From Salticus scenicus (lineage: Eukaryota; Arthropoda; Arachnida; Araneae; Salticidae): 64,000 nucleotides of DNA. Positions within the stretch are counted from its first letter, which is position 1. Each line of letters opens with the position of its first letter. The DNA lies in contig OZ005657.1 in assembly GCA_963930645.1 (NCBI GenBank), positions 54,090,653-54,154,652 of the forward strand, written 5' to 3'. Under the pieces are notes generated by a model that saw nothing but the letters and a program-made list of their open reading frames with translations, did not search any database and was not told the DNA's origin. The position numbers were made by a program, and so were the translations under genes. Positions 32,382 to 43,751 of this stretch are shown here, piece after piece.

Positions 32382-32680
32382 CTAGTGGATCTGCAAATCA
32401 GGAGCCTCAACGTCCTATTTGCATCAGACATTATTCAATAGGTCATTTTTATTTATTCCTTATATAATAGTATATATTGATTCGATCTACTTGTTACCAT
32501 AATCAGATACATTCCCGAGGGGGGCGTGAGCTCCCATCAACCCCCCGCTGTATCTCTCTTTGTATACGTATCTGTATGTCATATATATGTATTCTTAATA
32601 AACGACGGTCTTGTATTATTTCCCTGAAATTCATAAATACCAAATTTCATAAGTACCAAATTTCATGCAAAAAAATCTGG
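32382..32680. repeat. Duplicated segment, copy 2, with GC-rich hairpin
   Basis: Matches 30200-30500, including the G-run near 32517 and 'cccccgctgtat'. Confidence 0.8.
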
Positions 32681-32819
32681 AGTGACTCCTCTCGACTTTC
32701 CGAACATTGAGTAATTAACAGTTTTGTAGATAAAGTAAAGAAAGAGGAGTTGTTAAACAAACAAAAGAGAGAAAACCATAATAGAGTGTTTGATTATTTT
32801 TCTCCATATATTATACTAT

Positions 32820-33510
32820 GTTTTATTCAACGCTACTGAACTTTGAGCCCATGATCATAATGATAAAGAATTTTTCGTTGTGTCCCTGTAAAAACCTATG
32901 AATGCTAGATTCACCAAAATGCTTATAGTTAGTGTAACAGTGATTTATAATATTCATATAAATTTTCAGCTCAATTGAATAAGAAGTTTAGATGCTATCG
33001 CACTTTTAAAAATTTGGTCCCATAGGACATAATGATAAAGAATTTTTCTTTGTGTCCCTGTAAAAAAACTATAAGTGCTAAATTCACACAAATCTATACA
33101 GTTGGTACAACTGTGACCTATAACATGTGTACAAACATTTTGCTCAGATTAATAAGGCATTTAGAGGCTATCAAACTTTTAAAAATTTGGCCCCGTAGGC
33201 CATAATGATAAATAATTTTTCTTTGTGCCCCTGTAAAAAACTGTAAGTACTTAATTCACCGAAATCTATACAATTTGTGCAACTGTGACTTATAACATGT
33301 GTAAAATTTTTTTGCTCAGATTAATAAAGCGTTTAGACGCTATTGCACTTTTAAAAATTTGTCCGCATAGGCCGTAATGATAAAGAATTTTTCCTGGTGT
33401 CCCTGTAAAATGCTATAAGTGCTAGATTCACCAAAATCTATAGGGTTCGTACTATGGTGACTTACAATATACGTACCAACTTTCAGCTTATTCGAACAAA
33501 GCGTTTAGAC
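32820..33510. repeat. 180-bp repeat array, type A
   Basis: Four units with period about 175-180 bp, each with 'cataatgataaagaattttt' or a close variant, 'tgtccctgtaaaa' and 'gcgtttagacgcta'. A (CA)n/(CATA)n microsatellite follows at 33525-33590. Confidence 0.85.
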
Positions 33511-33814
33511 GCTAGCGTGTTCACTCACAGACATACGCGCACACATACATACATACACACATACACACACACACATACATACATACATCATCGTAAAAAT
33601 AATGGAAACGGACTCAGGGGACCTCGAAACGTATAGAAACATCAAAATCTCAAATTCGGATTTTTTGACATGATTACAATACTTTGCTCACTTTAGTGTT
33701 CGGAAAGTAAAAATTACATAGTATATCGGAAATATTTTGCGTAACCCTGTAAACTAATTACTAATTCTATGCCCACAAGTTTCAACAGAAAAACATGCTT
33801 TTAAATTTTTAATA

Positions 33815-34860
33815 AAATTTCATTATATTTAATGGGGTGTAACCATGTTATAATACACTTTTAAGAAATACCGACTATAGACCGTAATAGTACGAAATTC
33901 TTTTATGTATCCCGGAAATGTAGCCACAGTTATTATAAACGCTAATAATAAGAATACACCTAATTAATTATAATTCATTAATTTTTCAAACTAATTTGAC
34001 ATCATTTGGATGATTGCAGTACTTACTCGGAATTATTTTGTGTGGTTCCATAAATTATTTAGTCTTTACATACACTTTTTTAAGAGTAAAAATGCTTATT
34101 TTGCGTTTAAAATTAATAATTATTCCAAATTTAACATCTACGTGATATTGCCAGAACACATTTGTAAGATCCTGTACATTAATCAGAAAGCTTAAAAGTA
34201 CATATTTTCTTCAATCAACATAAGTTTAAGCATCTAACTCACGTACGCTAGTTTAATTTTCTTGATTGCAAAGTAATGATGTTAAAATGCGTTTAAACGA
34301 AATTCACCCCATATGCCGTAATGTTAAGAGCGGACAATACCTAATCTCGCCGGCAGCCTTGCCCCATGTTATTCTATGGGAAAGTTTGATTACATAATTA
34401 CTCATTACCTAATGAATATTTTTCAATTCTGTTTTCACATTTAGAAAATTCGTAAGCGTTAAATTAGTACTTGTTTTCCAAAAATTGATTTTTTAAAATT
34501 TTAGTATTTCATTTTGCGACTAGAAATTGAGAAAAATGCATTTTGTGAAAAATCGCATTTTTAAACTCAAAATTAAAATGTAAAAATTTTTAAAAATGAA
34601 CTTTTCAAAAATGAGTACTCATTTAACGGTTATGAATTTTCTGACTGCGAAAACAGAATTAAAAAATATACATTAGGTAATGTGTAATTGTCGCAAAAAA
34701 TTTTCCCATAGAATAACACTGGCCCCGGCTGTCCGTGGGATTAGGTATTGTCCCCTCTTAAGTATTTTGGCGTGTCCCTGTACACAGTTCATAAAAAGTA
34801 TAGACATAAAAAATTATATTGCTATTTCTATACCGAGCCTGAATGTGTATGTCAATTTGC
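33815..34860. repeat. Duplicated segment of the hAT-like element, copy 2
   Basis: Partner of 31120-31920; interrupted by the TTAA-type MITE at 34328-34757. Confidence 0.8.
34328..34757. mobile_element. TTAA-target fold-back MITE (430 bp)
   Basis: Long terminal inverted repeats beginning GAGCGGACAATACCTAATC (left) and, inverted, GAGGGGACAATACCTAATC (right). They share 'gttattctatgggaaa' further in. TTAA duplications are at 34324-34327 and 34758-34761. The uninterrupted paralogue near 31810-31830 confirms the insertion point. Confidence 0.92.
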
Positions 34861-35690
34861 AAGTCAATAGGAGAATTTTTGCGACTGCTATTGCGGTACA
34901 TACAAATTCTGCCCATAGGCCGTAATGATAAGAAAAAATTTTGTGTGTCCCTGTACCCGAACTACATATGGAATACACGCCCAAAACTATACAGCAAAAA
35001 TTCTGTGTGGTTCGTAAACATGTGTACCAAATTGCACGAACTACAAACGGAATGCACACCCAAAACTATACAGCTAATTTCGTGGGGATCATGAACATGT
35101 GTATCAAATTTCAAGTCTATAGCGTGATTTTTGTGGCCGCTATCGCACGGCAGACAGACGGAACCCAAAATCTTTTTGAGTCTCAACAGAGGGCCTCCAC
35201 TGACGTTTCGGCAAAAATTGGAAGTCCAATAGCTTGATTTTTGCGGTGGCTATCGCGGTACATACAGATTTTTCCCATAGGCCGTAATGATAGGAAAAAA
35301 CTTCTGCGTGTCCCTGTACACGAACTACAAATGTAATACACACCTAAAGCTATACGGCTCATTCCGTTGGGCTCATGAATATGTGTACCAAATTACAAGT
35401 CAATAGCGTGATTTTTGCGGCTGCTATCGCGCGACATACAAATTCTTCCCATAGGCCGTAATGATAAAAAAAAACTTTGGCGTGACCCTGTACACGAACT
35501 ACAAATGGAATTCACACCCAAAACTATACAGCTAATTTCGTGGGGATCATGTACATGTGTACCAAATTTCAAGTCAATAACTGATTTTTTGGGGCAGCTA
35601 TCGCACGACAAACAGAAAGAAAAATAGACACAACCCAAAACCGTTTTGTGTCTCAACAGAGGGCCTACACTGACGTTTCGGCAGTTACTT
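34780..35690. repeat. 180-bp repeat array, type B, longer block
   Basis: About five units like 31930-32340, two of them ending in the 'gggcctccactgacgtttcg' or 'gggcctacactgacgtttcg' tail. The 60-98 aa frames here recur with the units and are not credible genes. Confidence 0.85.
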
Positions 35691-35694
35691 TCTC

Positions 35695-36620
35695 TTACCC
35701 ATATATATGGTAGAGAAAGTTTTGTTTTGGGGTGGAATTTTCGAAATTGGGTTTTTGTTATATTTACACGTTTTGAGGGACCCAGAATCCGAAAATCATG
35801 TTTTTAGTAGTTGATCTGTGTGTGTCTGTGTCTGTTTGCTTGTCTGTGCGTCTTGTCAGCATATCTCAAGAAAAAATAGTAGCAGGAAATCCACATTTGG
35901 TATTCTATATCTGTATCATATTCCAGGTACAATATTGCTTTGGAAAATCGAAAGTGAACATTAGGTGTATTTTATTTTAGTTAAAAAAACAATTATATAT
36001 ATTTATTTTTAATCTATATCTGTAATAAGGATTACAAAACTCAACAGTCATAGAAACAGGGCTTTTGCTTATAAATAAATTTATGCTATTTATTAAAATT
36101 TATGCTATTTATAAATTTATGTTTTTATTCGATCTGCAAAATAAATAAATTCTGCTCCCCTCCGTTTCAAAAATTTCCAACAAAACTTAAAAAGATTTAT
36201 GTTATCGATTCGTCTGTCTGTCCGTGCTCAACTTTTGGTAAATAAACTCATTTTGTTATTATTATATTTTGTATGCAAAGCTATTATTATTGTCCTTGTG
36301 AGAGATTCTTCATGCATCATTGGAACAAATGAAATATTAAATAAAGCACCGAAAATCACAAAAGTATTCTTATACAAGTGCATGAAGAGTTTTTTGTTTA
36401 AAGCTCATTTACATCTTTATATTATGCAAACATAACAAATTTACCATGCAATATTTAAATGCATAAAGTTTTTTTTTATTTTTTTTTATATATAAAATAT
36501 GTTATAATTAGCATTATTGATTAGTTTAAAGGACAATATAAAAATATTCAGGTTTATTTTAATATATAGGTGGAAATTGGTCAAAATATATTTTGTACTT
36601 TTAATACTAAAAATAAAAGA
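35695..36620. other. AT-rich segment of the hAT-like element
   Basis: Begins 'ttactttctcttacccatat'; a related stretch ('actttctcttattcacata') lies in each copy of the duplication at 49135 and 51345. No gene seen. Confidence 0.5.
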
Positions 36621-36624
36621 TTAA

Positions 36625-36717
36625 CCCTCTGCGATTCACTGTTCAGCGATACTGGCCATTGTGTTTCCATTGAATATCTCCGCTGTCTAGTTTCACTGTA
36701 CAGTGAACAGCAAAGGG
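36625..36717. mobile_element. Short piggyBac-like MITE
   Basis: Left TTAA then CCCTCTGCGATTCACTGTTC; inverted right end CCCTTTGCTGTTCACTGTAC then TTAA, with one extra T. TTAA target and CCC termini fit piggyBac-type elements. Confidence 0.7.
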
Positions 36718-36801
36718 TTTAATTTTTTTGTATTTTAGTCACAAGTTTGCATATCACTTTACGATACATTGTCCAGTTGCACTGGGCAGTAAACCTATTC
36801 A

Positions 36802-36839
36802 AACAGAATGTGATGGTCTTTTGACCATCACATTCTGTT
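36802..36839. repeat. Perfect 17-bp stem with TTTT loop
   Basis: AACAGAATGTGATGGTC pairs without mismatch with the following half around a TTTT loop. It could be the remnant of a palindromic element or a recent template-switch product. Confidence 0.85.
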
Positions 36840-37312
36840 GCATACCAGTGGACAACAATAACATAGCAGTGGACAATAGTTTGCAAATGGTTAAATTTGA
36901 AGGTTAAAAGTTATAATAGTACAGTACATGCAGTTAGAAAATGTTTCATAATCTATATAAACCACGAAATAGTTTTTTTCTCCCTTCTCATAATGAATTC
37001 TATGTTCAATGTAAATGCGCCAAATACCGCCCCTAGCATCATTGCGCCTGAGGCGGCTGCCTCAGTTGCCTCACCCCTGGCGCCGGCCCTGTATGTATAA
37101 TTACACTTATCATTTCGTCCTCTGCAATATATTGAGTGATTGGTGATTCATCAGCATCAGTTAAAAACTGATTTGTCTCTTAATACAGCTGAATTTTTGC
37201 AATCCACTAATCAACAAATCAATTGTGACAATGTTTGTTTACATTGCAAATGATATGCGGATTTTAGAGAATCGCGGATTTTAGGGTTGCGGATTTTTTA
37301 GAGTTGACTGTA

Positions 37313-37936
37313 ACTAATTTACACCATTAAGAATTTTTTTTTTTTTTTTTACCGAAAATGATAAGACAGAAAAACATTTCAAAACTTTTGGCAATTACTG
37401 TATGTAATGTAAATTTTCATTTCTATGGTTATGATTTAGGGGGTTGCAAGTGCACCCCCCCCTCGCTACGCCCATGTCTGAAAACATGTGCAAAACTCAA
37501 AGATAATTTAATTTTTGGAATAAAAGAAGAAATATATACAAGAAATCATACTTTCCATAAGTAAATATGGAGAATATGTGAAAATGAATTGTTCAAGAAC
37601 GTATCAAAGGAAAGAAAATTAAATAAAAATTTATATAAAAAAAACATCTGAAATTCCTACAAAAGTGTAAGAAATCTCATTGCTGAATACAGCAGTGTAC
37701 ATATACATGCAGCCTGTTGAAAAGGTTAAAAGATGGGAGAAAAAAAAAAAAAAAAAAAAAAAACTTTGAAAATGTGCAGGTTGCATATCAAACATTTAAA
37801 GAAAAAAACAAAAAATCAAGCACATAGAGCAATGAATCAATCAAAAAACATTTTATAGAGATAACTATGACAAAAATAAAATAAAACAACACTTAATTAA
37901 AAATGTACGCTCCAATGTACATCGAGCTACACCAAA
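37313..37936. other. AT-rich spacer with a hAT-like end
   Basis: Poly-T (37328-37350) and poly-A (37741-37762). 'gtgcacccccccctcgctac' followed by 'gcccatg' at 37450-37475 looks, on the minus strand, like a transposon terminus (CATGGGCGTAGCGAGG). No partner end found. Confidence 0.4.
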
Positions 37937-38106
37937 TATATGAGCAGGGCCTGATTACCCAAAAGGCTCTGGAAGCACAAGCTTTCCCTCTAAAATTTAA
38001 GAGGGGCCCCCAAAATGACTAAAAACAGGGTCTTGAATTTTCTGTTTTATTTTTTCATACTAAGATTGAATTTTTCTGAGAAAATTCACCTAAGCAAGAT
38101 AAAATA

Positions 38107-38771
38107 CAGTACACTCTCAAAAATCTGCACAGTTTAAAACGAAGTGTTTTGCGGATTTCTGAATTTTGCAGATTTTAGAGTAATTTCTTTTATTTACATC
38201 TTAGAACCTCATTTGAGTAACAAATCTTTAAGATACAATTTATATGTTATATATACAATGCTGAAATATAGTTTGTCTAATAAAAGGACAAATATTCATG
38301 AAATTTTAATTTAAAGAACAATTTTTATATATTACATTATAGTTACAAATTATCTAGATTTTTGAAAAGTCTGATCAATACTAGTTTAAGTAAGAATATT
38401 CATACATATTTATTTTCGTATAACCTGCAAAAAAGTCAGCAATTCTTGGTCAATCACATAAGTTTGTGCTATGAGAAAATTTGAGTATTTATCTGCATGA
38501 GAGAAAATCTTTCATGAAAACTGTCTTTCTCCTTTTCCTCTAAATGATTATCATTTATTTTTTAATAATTATGTATAATTACACTTATCATTTCCTCCTC
38601 TGCAATATATTGAAAGATTGGTGATTCATCAGCATCAGTTAAAAACTGATTTGTCTCTTAATACAGCTGAATTTTTGCAATCCACTAATCAACAAATCAA
38701 TTGTGGCAATGTTTGTTTACATTGCAAATGATAAGCGGATTTTAGGGTTGCGGATTTTTGAGAGTTGACTG
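38107..38771. mobile_element. Intact pogo-like MITE (665 bp)
   Basis: Ends CAGTACACTCTCAAAAATC and, inverted, CAGTCAACTCTCAAAAATC; TA duplications at 38105-38106 and 38772-38773. It is the uninterrupted sister of 29614-37310. The words 'gcggattttagggttgcgga' and 'tctgcacag' are near the termini. Non-autonomous. Confidence 0.93.
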
Positions 38772-39827
38772 TACTCACTATTTCAGGAAAAAGCAATTAT
38801 TTAACCTCAAAAATCTGAATGTTCTTAATTAATAAGTTATACGATTTTAATGTTGTGTGTAGAAACTGCCCAGATATATGAATGAAAGAAGAAAACTATA
38901 CACACACACTAATTTTTGGTCTATAGCATTTTTATCAGGGTTCGCAGGTTTTTGACGCGTGACAGTTTTTGATGGTTTAAACCATCGTTAAAACCGTCAT
39001 GTCAAAAACCACCTTGTCAAAAATGTCAAAAACCTATATTTATAATTTAATTGTTATAAAAAAACTTAGTTTAACAAAATATAGTTTATAAAGATTTTTT
39101 GAAAAGTAAATAGATTGATGTTCTTTGAAAAACACATTGTATAACATTTTGATTAATACAAAGAACAAAACTTTAGGCTTTTAAAAATTTATTATGAATT
39201 ATTTCTATGCTCATTCAAAATATGCTGTGATACTTTTATATATTATTAAATTCATTTATAATTATGCTTAATATAGTATATGTTAAACTTAGTTATGTGA
39301 TACTTTAAAAATATAGTTGTTTTTAATAAGATATTATTAATAAGTATGCTTTAAAAGGTAAACATATTAATGTTTTTGGAGAAACATTATTATAACATTT
39401 TGATTAATATAAAACAAAACTTTACGCTTCTAAAAAGTCATGATTTATAAAACATTGACAGATCATTTTGATTGATAAATCATTTTATTTGCAATATAAC
39501 ATTGCATATTTTAATTATTTCAGTATTGTGCTTTTAGTATTATGTATTTAATCCGTAAAATAAAAATGCATAGCCTAATATTTTGTATTTAATTATTTTA
39601 TGGAAAAATATAACTTTTTTTTTTTCTAAATGACTGCTGATATTGTAAGTTTATAAGAAAAAGCAATAATTCTGAATATTAAGCAACCTTGAATTGTGTT
39701 TGAAATTCTTATAATTACCGTGAGACAAGAAAAATATGAATGCTTTCTGGACATGTATAAATTGCAATAAATTTAATATTTACTCATACAGATTCTTAAA
39801 AAAAATTATTAGTCTAAGCTGTAGGCC

Positions 39828-40130
39828 CCACCAGCGGCCAAACAGTTCTATGCTCAAAGCTGGTACGTGAGGTGCCAGGTTCAATCCCAGGGCATGCTCG
39901 TCGGCTTAGGCGTTCAGAGATTTTCATGGGTTTTCTCTGAAATTTGCATAAATACGGGCTAGGACCTTTTAGAAAGACCCCTATGGAGGGCACCGCCCCC
40001 CCCCCCTTAGGCCTGCCTAAGACCCTAGAGTAGTCAATCAGCATTACTCCCAAAACACCAACAGTCCAAGCTATAAACAGGTACAAATATTTATACAATC
40101 AATAATAATAATAATAATAAATAGATAAAA
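39828..40130 (+). mobile_element. tRNA-derived SINE with AAT-repeat tail
   Basis: A tRNA-Ser/Leu-like head has an A-box region AGCGGCCAAACAG and a B box GGTTCAATCCC. A conserved body follows ('ttttctctgaaatttgcata', 'acgggctaggacct', a poly-C tract). The tail is (AAT)n at 40102-40120. Related copies, reversed, are near 44050, 57850 and 62800. Such SINEs rely on a LINE for movement. Confidence 0.78.
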
Positions 40131-40400
40131 ATTTATTAATAAATGATAAAGTGTAATAAATACAGATTATAAATATAATTATTTTCAAATTCATATTAAT
40201 TTACTGCCTACATATATTATGTTTTACTTACAGAAAAGAAAAAAATCCTGTATTCCTGTGTTTTCATGGCTTATGTGAAAATTCATAAGTAATATTGAAA
40301 TTTTAGAATTTCATAAATATTAATATAAATAAACATACAAAATATGTCTATGCACACTTTGTATATATTTCTTAGGTTATAAACCACCAGTTAATTTATC

Positions 40401-40771
40401 CAGGGCTCGATCCAGGTTTTAAATTTTGGGTACGCTTTTTGTGAAAAAAAAAAAAAAAATTATATATATACGTATTATATCATGTATAAAACCTTCCAAT
40501 TTTAACAGTTATTCTAAATGATGTTTAATATCAAATTAACGTAGTTTTACTGAACCAATTAATTAAAAATAATACTGAAAACAAGGAAACATTTTATAAA
40601 ATATCGCTTTTGTGTAAAACAAATCTTGTGAAGGACTCATTTCATGAATTTGAATTTTGTAAAAAGGTCCTTCTTCATGGATTTTAATTTTGTGAAGGGT
40701 CCTCTTTTATGGTGTGGAATTTTATGAAGGGGCAGCAAAGAGGACCCAATTTTTGTCTGGATCGACCCCTG
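40401..40771. mobile_element. Short terminal-inverted-repeat element
   Basis: Left CAGGGCTCGATCCAGG, inverted right CAGGGGTCGATCCAGAC. The flanks share TTATC (5 bp), not the 8 bp usual for hAT, so the class is unsure. Lies inside 38936-41023. Confidence 0.75.
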
Positions 40772-41223
40772 TTATCTAAATTTTTATAAATTACCAACAA
40801 ATTGTTTTAAGATTTGTTAATTTATAAACAGCATAATATTTAGATATTCACTTGTATATGACAAATATTACTAAATCCTACTTCTAACCTGATTCTAGCT
40901 CATTTATAGATTTTTAATTTTGACAATACAGGTTTTTGACGGTAGAGGTTTCCGACGGTTTAAACCAGGTTTTAACTATTGTCATGTCAAAAAACACTTT
41001 TTGACGTCAAAAACCCAACCCTGATTTTTATATTACAATATGTAACAGGAAAGCAAGATTATCGGAAATGAAAGAGGGCCCCGAAATGGTACTGAGCTTG
41101 GGGTACCCTAGCTTCAAAGCTTAATCGGGCCCTGTATATGAGTAAATAAATACGCCACTGAAGAACAAATAATTAACAAAATATACTCTATTATTGCAAA
41201 AAATAATTATTAAAATGATAAAA

Positions 41224-41687
41224 CAAGGGTCTGCCCAGGAAAACCGGGGTCCGTTAAAGGACCCTTCACATTTTTATTCTAAAAAAACGGACCCTTCACA
41301 AAATTTTCCTCCTTAAAAACAGACCTTTTGACAAATCCGTTTCATTTCTAAAACTAATCTTCGCTTCCATAGAACAAATAGGCTGACTGAATAATCGGAC
41401 GTACTTTGCCGTATTTATTTGAAGCTTATATTCAATTTCTAATTTATGTAACCTTTCTATGCATATGTGTAGGTTTAATTCCGAAAAATTGAACTGTCAC
41501 CGTCTAAAATGAAACCCTGATTGTCATTTTATTTTGTAAAATTACATTTTTCACAATTTTACAAAACGAGGACCATAGCTGAAAAGTTCGGAAGAACCTG
41601 ACTTTCACACTAAATTCAAATTCACAAAATTATGTGTAGATTTTTCACTATTTTACAAAAGCAGGAACCTGTCTGGACAGACCCTTG
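41224..41687. mobile_element. hAT-like MITE
   Basis: Left CAAGGGTCTGCCCAGG, inverted right CAAGGGTCTGTCCAGAC. Internal 'ggacccttcaca' is repeated. Target duplication not clear. Confidence 0.7.
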
Positions 41688-41807
41688 TAAACATACCTTA
41701 ATATACGGTGTATAAACGAATAATCAAAAAAGAAAGATGTCGGAGGATGCACTGCACTCTACACTGCAGCGTCGTTGTACTGTAGTTTTTTAGTTTGGCT
41801 GGTTGGT

Positions 41808-42687
41808 CAGTGTTGCCATATGGTCCAAAGTGAATTTCCCCAAACAGTTCTCAAATTTCCCCAAAACAAGGGTTTTCTCCAAAAAAATCCCCAACTCAAT
41901 TTTTACTAAAAATGTAAATTTTTTGGAAAAAGTTAAAAAATATTTAATAAATTTAAGCTCACATTTTTCCCCAAATGAAGTTCTTTATAGAAAAAAAATC
42001 CCCCATTTACAAAAATAAATTTCAATACGCTAGTTTTCGTAAAATTTTAAATTTGTGTAACTTTTGTCTATTTGTTTAACTTTCTGAGATTTCTCATGTC
42101 TAATCAATTGTACTTAACCCATAAGTATATATATAAACAGTTTTTTTTTTTTTTTTTTTTTAATGAATGGAAAACAAGGTATACCCACGGAGCTTAAAGA
42201 GCTTTCGTCAAACTGAACATTCCATTCCTGTAAGTTTAATTCAAGCTAGCTAAGACAAAGCATCCAAATTTATGTTAGTCCAGCTTACTATAAGTTTGAT
42301 TGTTCAAGCGAAGCAGTAATCAATAAGTATTTAGCATTCACTATACTTGCTACAACACATATAAACCAAATAATTCCTGGAATCAGAGATTACAAGTGGG
42401 GGAAAAATAAATAAATAAAAGAATAAATTTTTATAATCAAAAAGATGAAAAAGTTGCTTTTCTATTTCTGAAATAGAAATAGCATCCAGAATTGCCCATT
42501 TTTTTTGTTTTTATTGAATTTTTGGAAAATGTCATATTTTACTAATTTTAAAGAAAATCTCCGTGTATTTCCCCAAAATTTTTCTTTTCCCCAAACTGTT
42601 CCCCACTAAACCTCTGTCCCGAAATATTTCCCCTGAAGCTTCAAAACTCCCCAAAATGGGGAGAAATCCCCAAGTCTGGCAACACTG
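41808..42687. mobile_element. hAT-like MITE (880 bp) with CCCC-rich ends
   Basis: Both ends begin CAGTGTTGCCA; exact 8-bp duplication TGGTTGGT (41800-41807, 42688-42695). Subterminal regions are full of 'tttcccca' words on both sides, in opposite orientation. A poly-T tract is at 42141-42162. Confidence 0.92.
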
Positions 42688-42695
42688 TGGTTGGT

Positions 42696-43240
42696 TGGCA
42701 AAATGTCAACGTTTGTTTTTTGCATTATGGCCATGGTAGTACAATCCTCAGGTCCGATAACGACAAGAGTAAAATCCGGTCCAAAACGATCTTTTAAGGA
42801 CGCATGTATCATAACTAGCGCCATCTGTTGTCACAACTAGAAAGTATTTATTAATTTCATTTATGCACGGACTACGCATGCAGTTTTTTCGTTTTATTAT
42901 TTAAAAATAAATAGCAATACTGAATATTCTTTTATTTTCTTTTATTTCTTTTATTTATTTAAAATAAATAGCAATACTGAATATTCTTTTATTTATTTAT
43001 TTTTAAACTTATGTTATCAGGAGAAAAAATATTGTTAGAAATATTTACCTCCTATTAATTGTTCTGCTTATTATATTTCTTAAATAAGAATAATATACTA
43101 ATATTTGTGTTTTTAACACAGAATATAAATTGAAATATCTTGTTAAGTAAAGATATTCTGCATTTTCTCGTAAAATTATTAATTTTAAAAAATTATAATT
43201 CTTATGTAATAAAAAAAGTTATGCTATATTAGTCAAGAGG
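42696..43240. other. Spacer, nothing recognised
   Basis: AT-rich; a 40-50 bp direct repeat 'aaataaatagcaatactgaa' at 42904 and 42962. GCGCCATCTGTTG near 42820 is a word also found in other repeats here. The 72-aa minus frame (42606-42824) has no known motif. Confidence 0.5.
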
Positions 43241-43245
43241 TTTTG

Positions 43246-43577
43246 GGCTGGGATTGCGGTGCCTCGTTCTTAAGTCTTATCTTAAATATTACGAACTTTC
43301 GTAGATGGGCGTGGTTAAGAACGATCTTATCTTGGTATTGCGGTGCCTCAAGCGTAAGTCCTCCGCGTGTCCTCGTAAGAGAAAGCCAGCCAGCCAATGG
43401 GAGACGCAGAGCGAGCTATGTTGTGATTGCGCGCGCATCCAGTTACGATTCGACTTAAGATAGCTCTGAGGTTGTCGTAAGATAGTGAGACACTGCAATA
43501 CGACTTGCGTTTTGTTTACATCTTAAGATAGAGTTTGTGCGTAAGATAGTGTTGAGCGAGGCACCGCAATCCCAGCC
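43246..43577. mobile_element. GC-richer MITE with GGCTGGGATTGCGG ends
   Basis: Both ends share GGCTGGGATTGCGGTGCCTC as terminal inverted repeats; 'ttgcggtgcctca' recurs internally at 43337. 'taagatag' words repeat in the right half. Target duplication not resolved. Clearly richer in GC than its flanks. Confidence 0.85.
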
Positions 43578-43751
43578 TTAATATTCAAGTTATTTAATAA
43601 AATCATAAGTTAAAAAAAAAATTGGTTATTTTTCCTATTTTTTTTTCTTTTCTTTGCTGTTTTTTCTTAAGTACTTATATTATATGTCATGTAAATGTGA
43701 AAATATTTTAATAAAAATTACAGCTATGAAAAATTATCTATTAGAAACAAA

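Larger units (their letters stand above)
30086..37091. mobile_element. hAT-like element, 7.0 kb, no transposase seen
   Basis: Left end CAGGGCTGGCGCTAGG, inverted right end CAGGGCCGGCGCCAGG, with an exact 8-bp duplication TATGTATA (30078-30085, 37092-37099). The intact sister of the host MITE shows a single TATGTATA at the corresponding point (about 38572), proving the borders. Inside are arrays of a 180-bp repeat, two copies of a roughly 250-bp segment, a long duplicated segment and two TTAA-type MITEs. No long frame is present, so movement would depend on another copy's transposase. Confidence 0.95.
29614..37310. mobile_element. Pogo-like MITE split by a 7 kb hAT-like insertion
   Basis: Ends CAGTACACTCTCAAAAATC and, inverted, CAGTCAACTCTAAAAAATC, with TA duplications at 29612-29613 and 37311-37312. 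Subtracting 30086-37091 and one 8-bp duplication leaves about 683 bp. This matches the intact sister at 38107-38771 along its length, apart from an extra 18 bp near 37267. The ends resemble pogo/Tigger elements. Non-autonomous. Confidence 0.92.
38936..41023. mobile_element. hAT-like non-autonomous element (2.1 kb)
   Basis: Left end CAGGGTTCGCAGGTTTTTGA, inverted right end CAGGGTTGGGTTTTTGACG, with exact 8-bp duplication ATTTTTAT (38928-38935, 41024-41031). Subterminal 'gtcaaaaac' and 'ggtttaaacc' words recur at both ends. It contains a SINE (39828-40130) and a short element (40401-40771). Confidence 0.93.
37945..41134. mobile_element. hAT-like element (3.2 kb) holding further insertions
   Basis: Left end CAGGGCCTGATTACCCAAAA, inverted right end CAGGGCCCGATTAAGCTTTG, with an exact 8-bp duplication TATATGAG (37937-37944, 41135-41142). 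It contains the pogo-like MITE at 38107-38771 and another hAT-like element at 38936-41023, leaving little of its own body. No transposase frame. Confidence 0.93.

Noticed and set aside
32198..35656. Several 60-98 aa frames that share protein words
   Set aside because: They are translations of the 180-bp repeat array in several frames and on both strands.
42606..42824. 72-aa minus-strand frame (MALVMIHASLKDRFG...)
   Set aside because: It spans the border of the hAT-like MITE ending at 42687 and has no known motif; probably chance.
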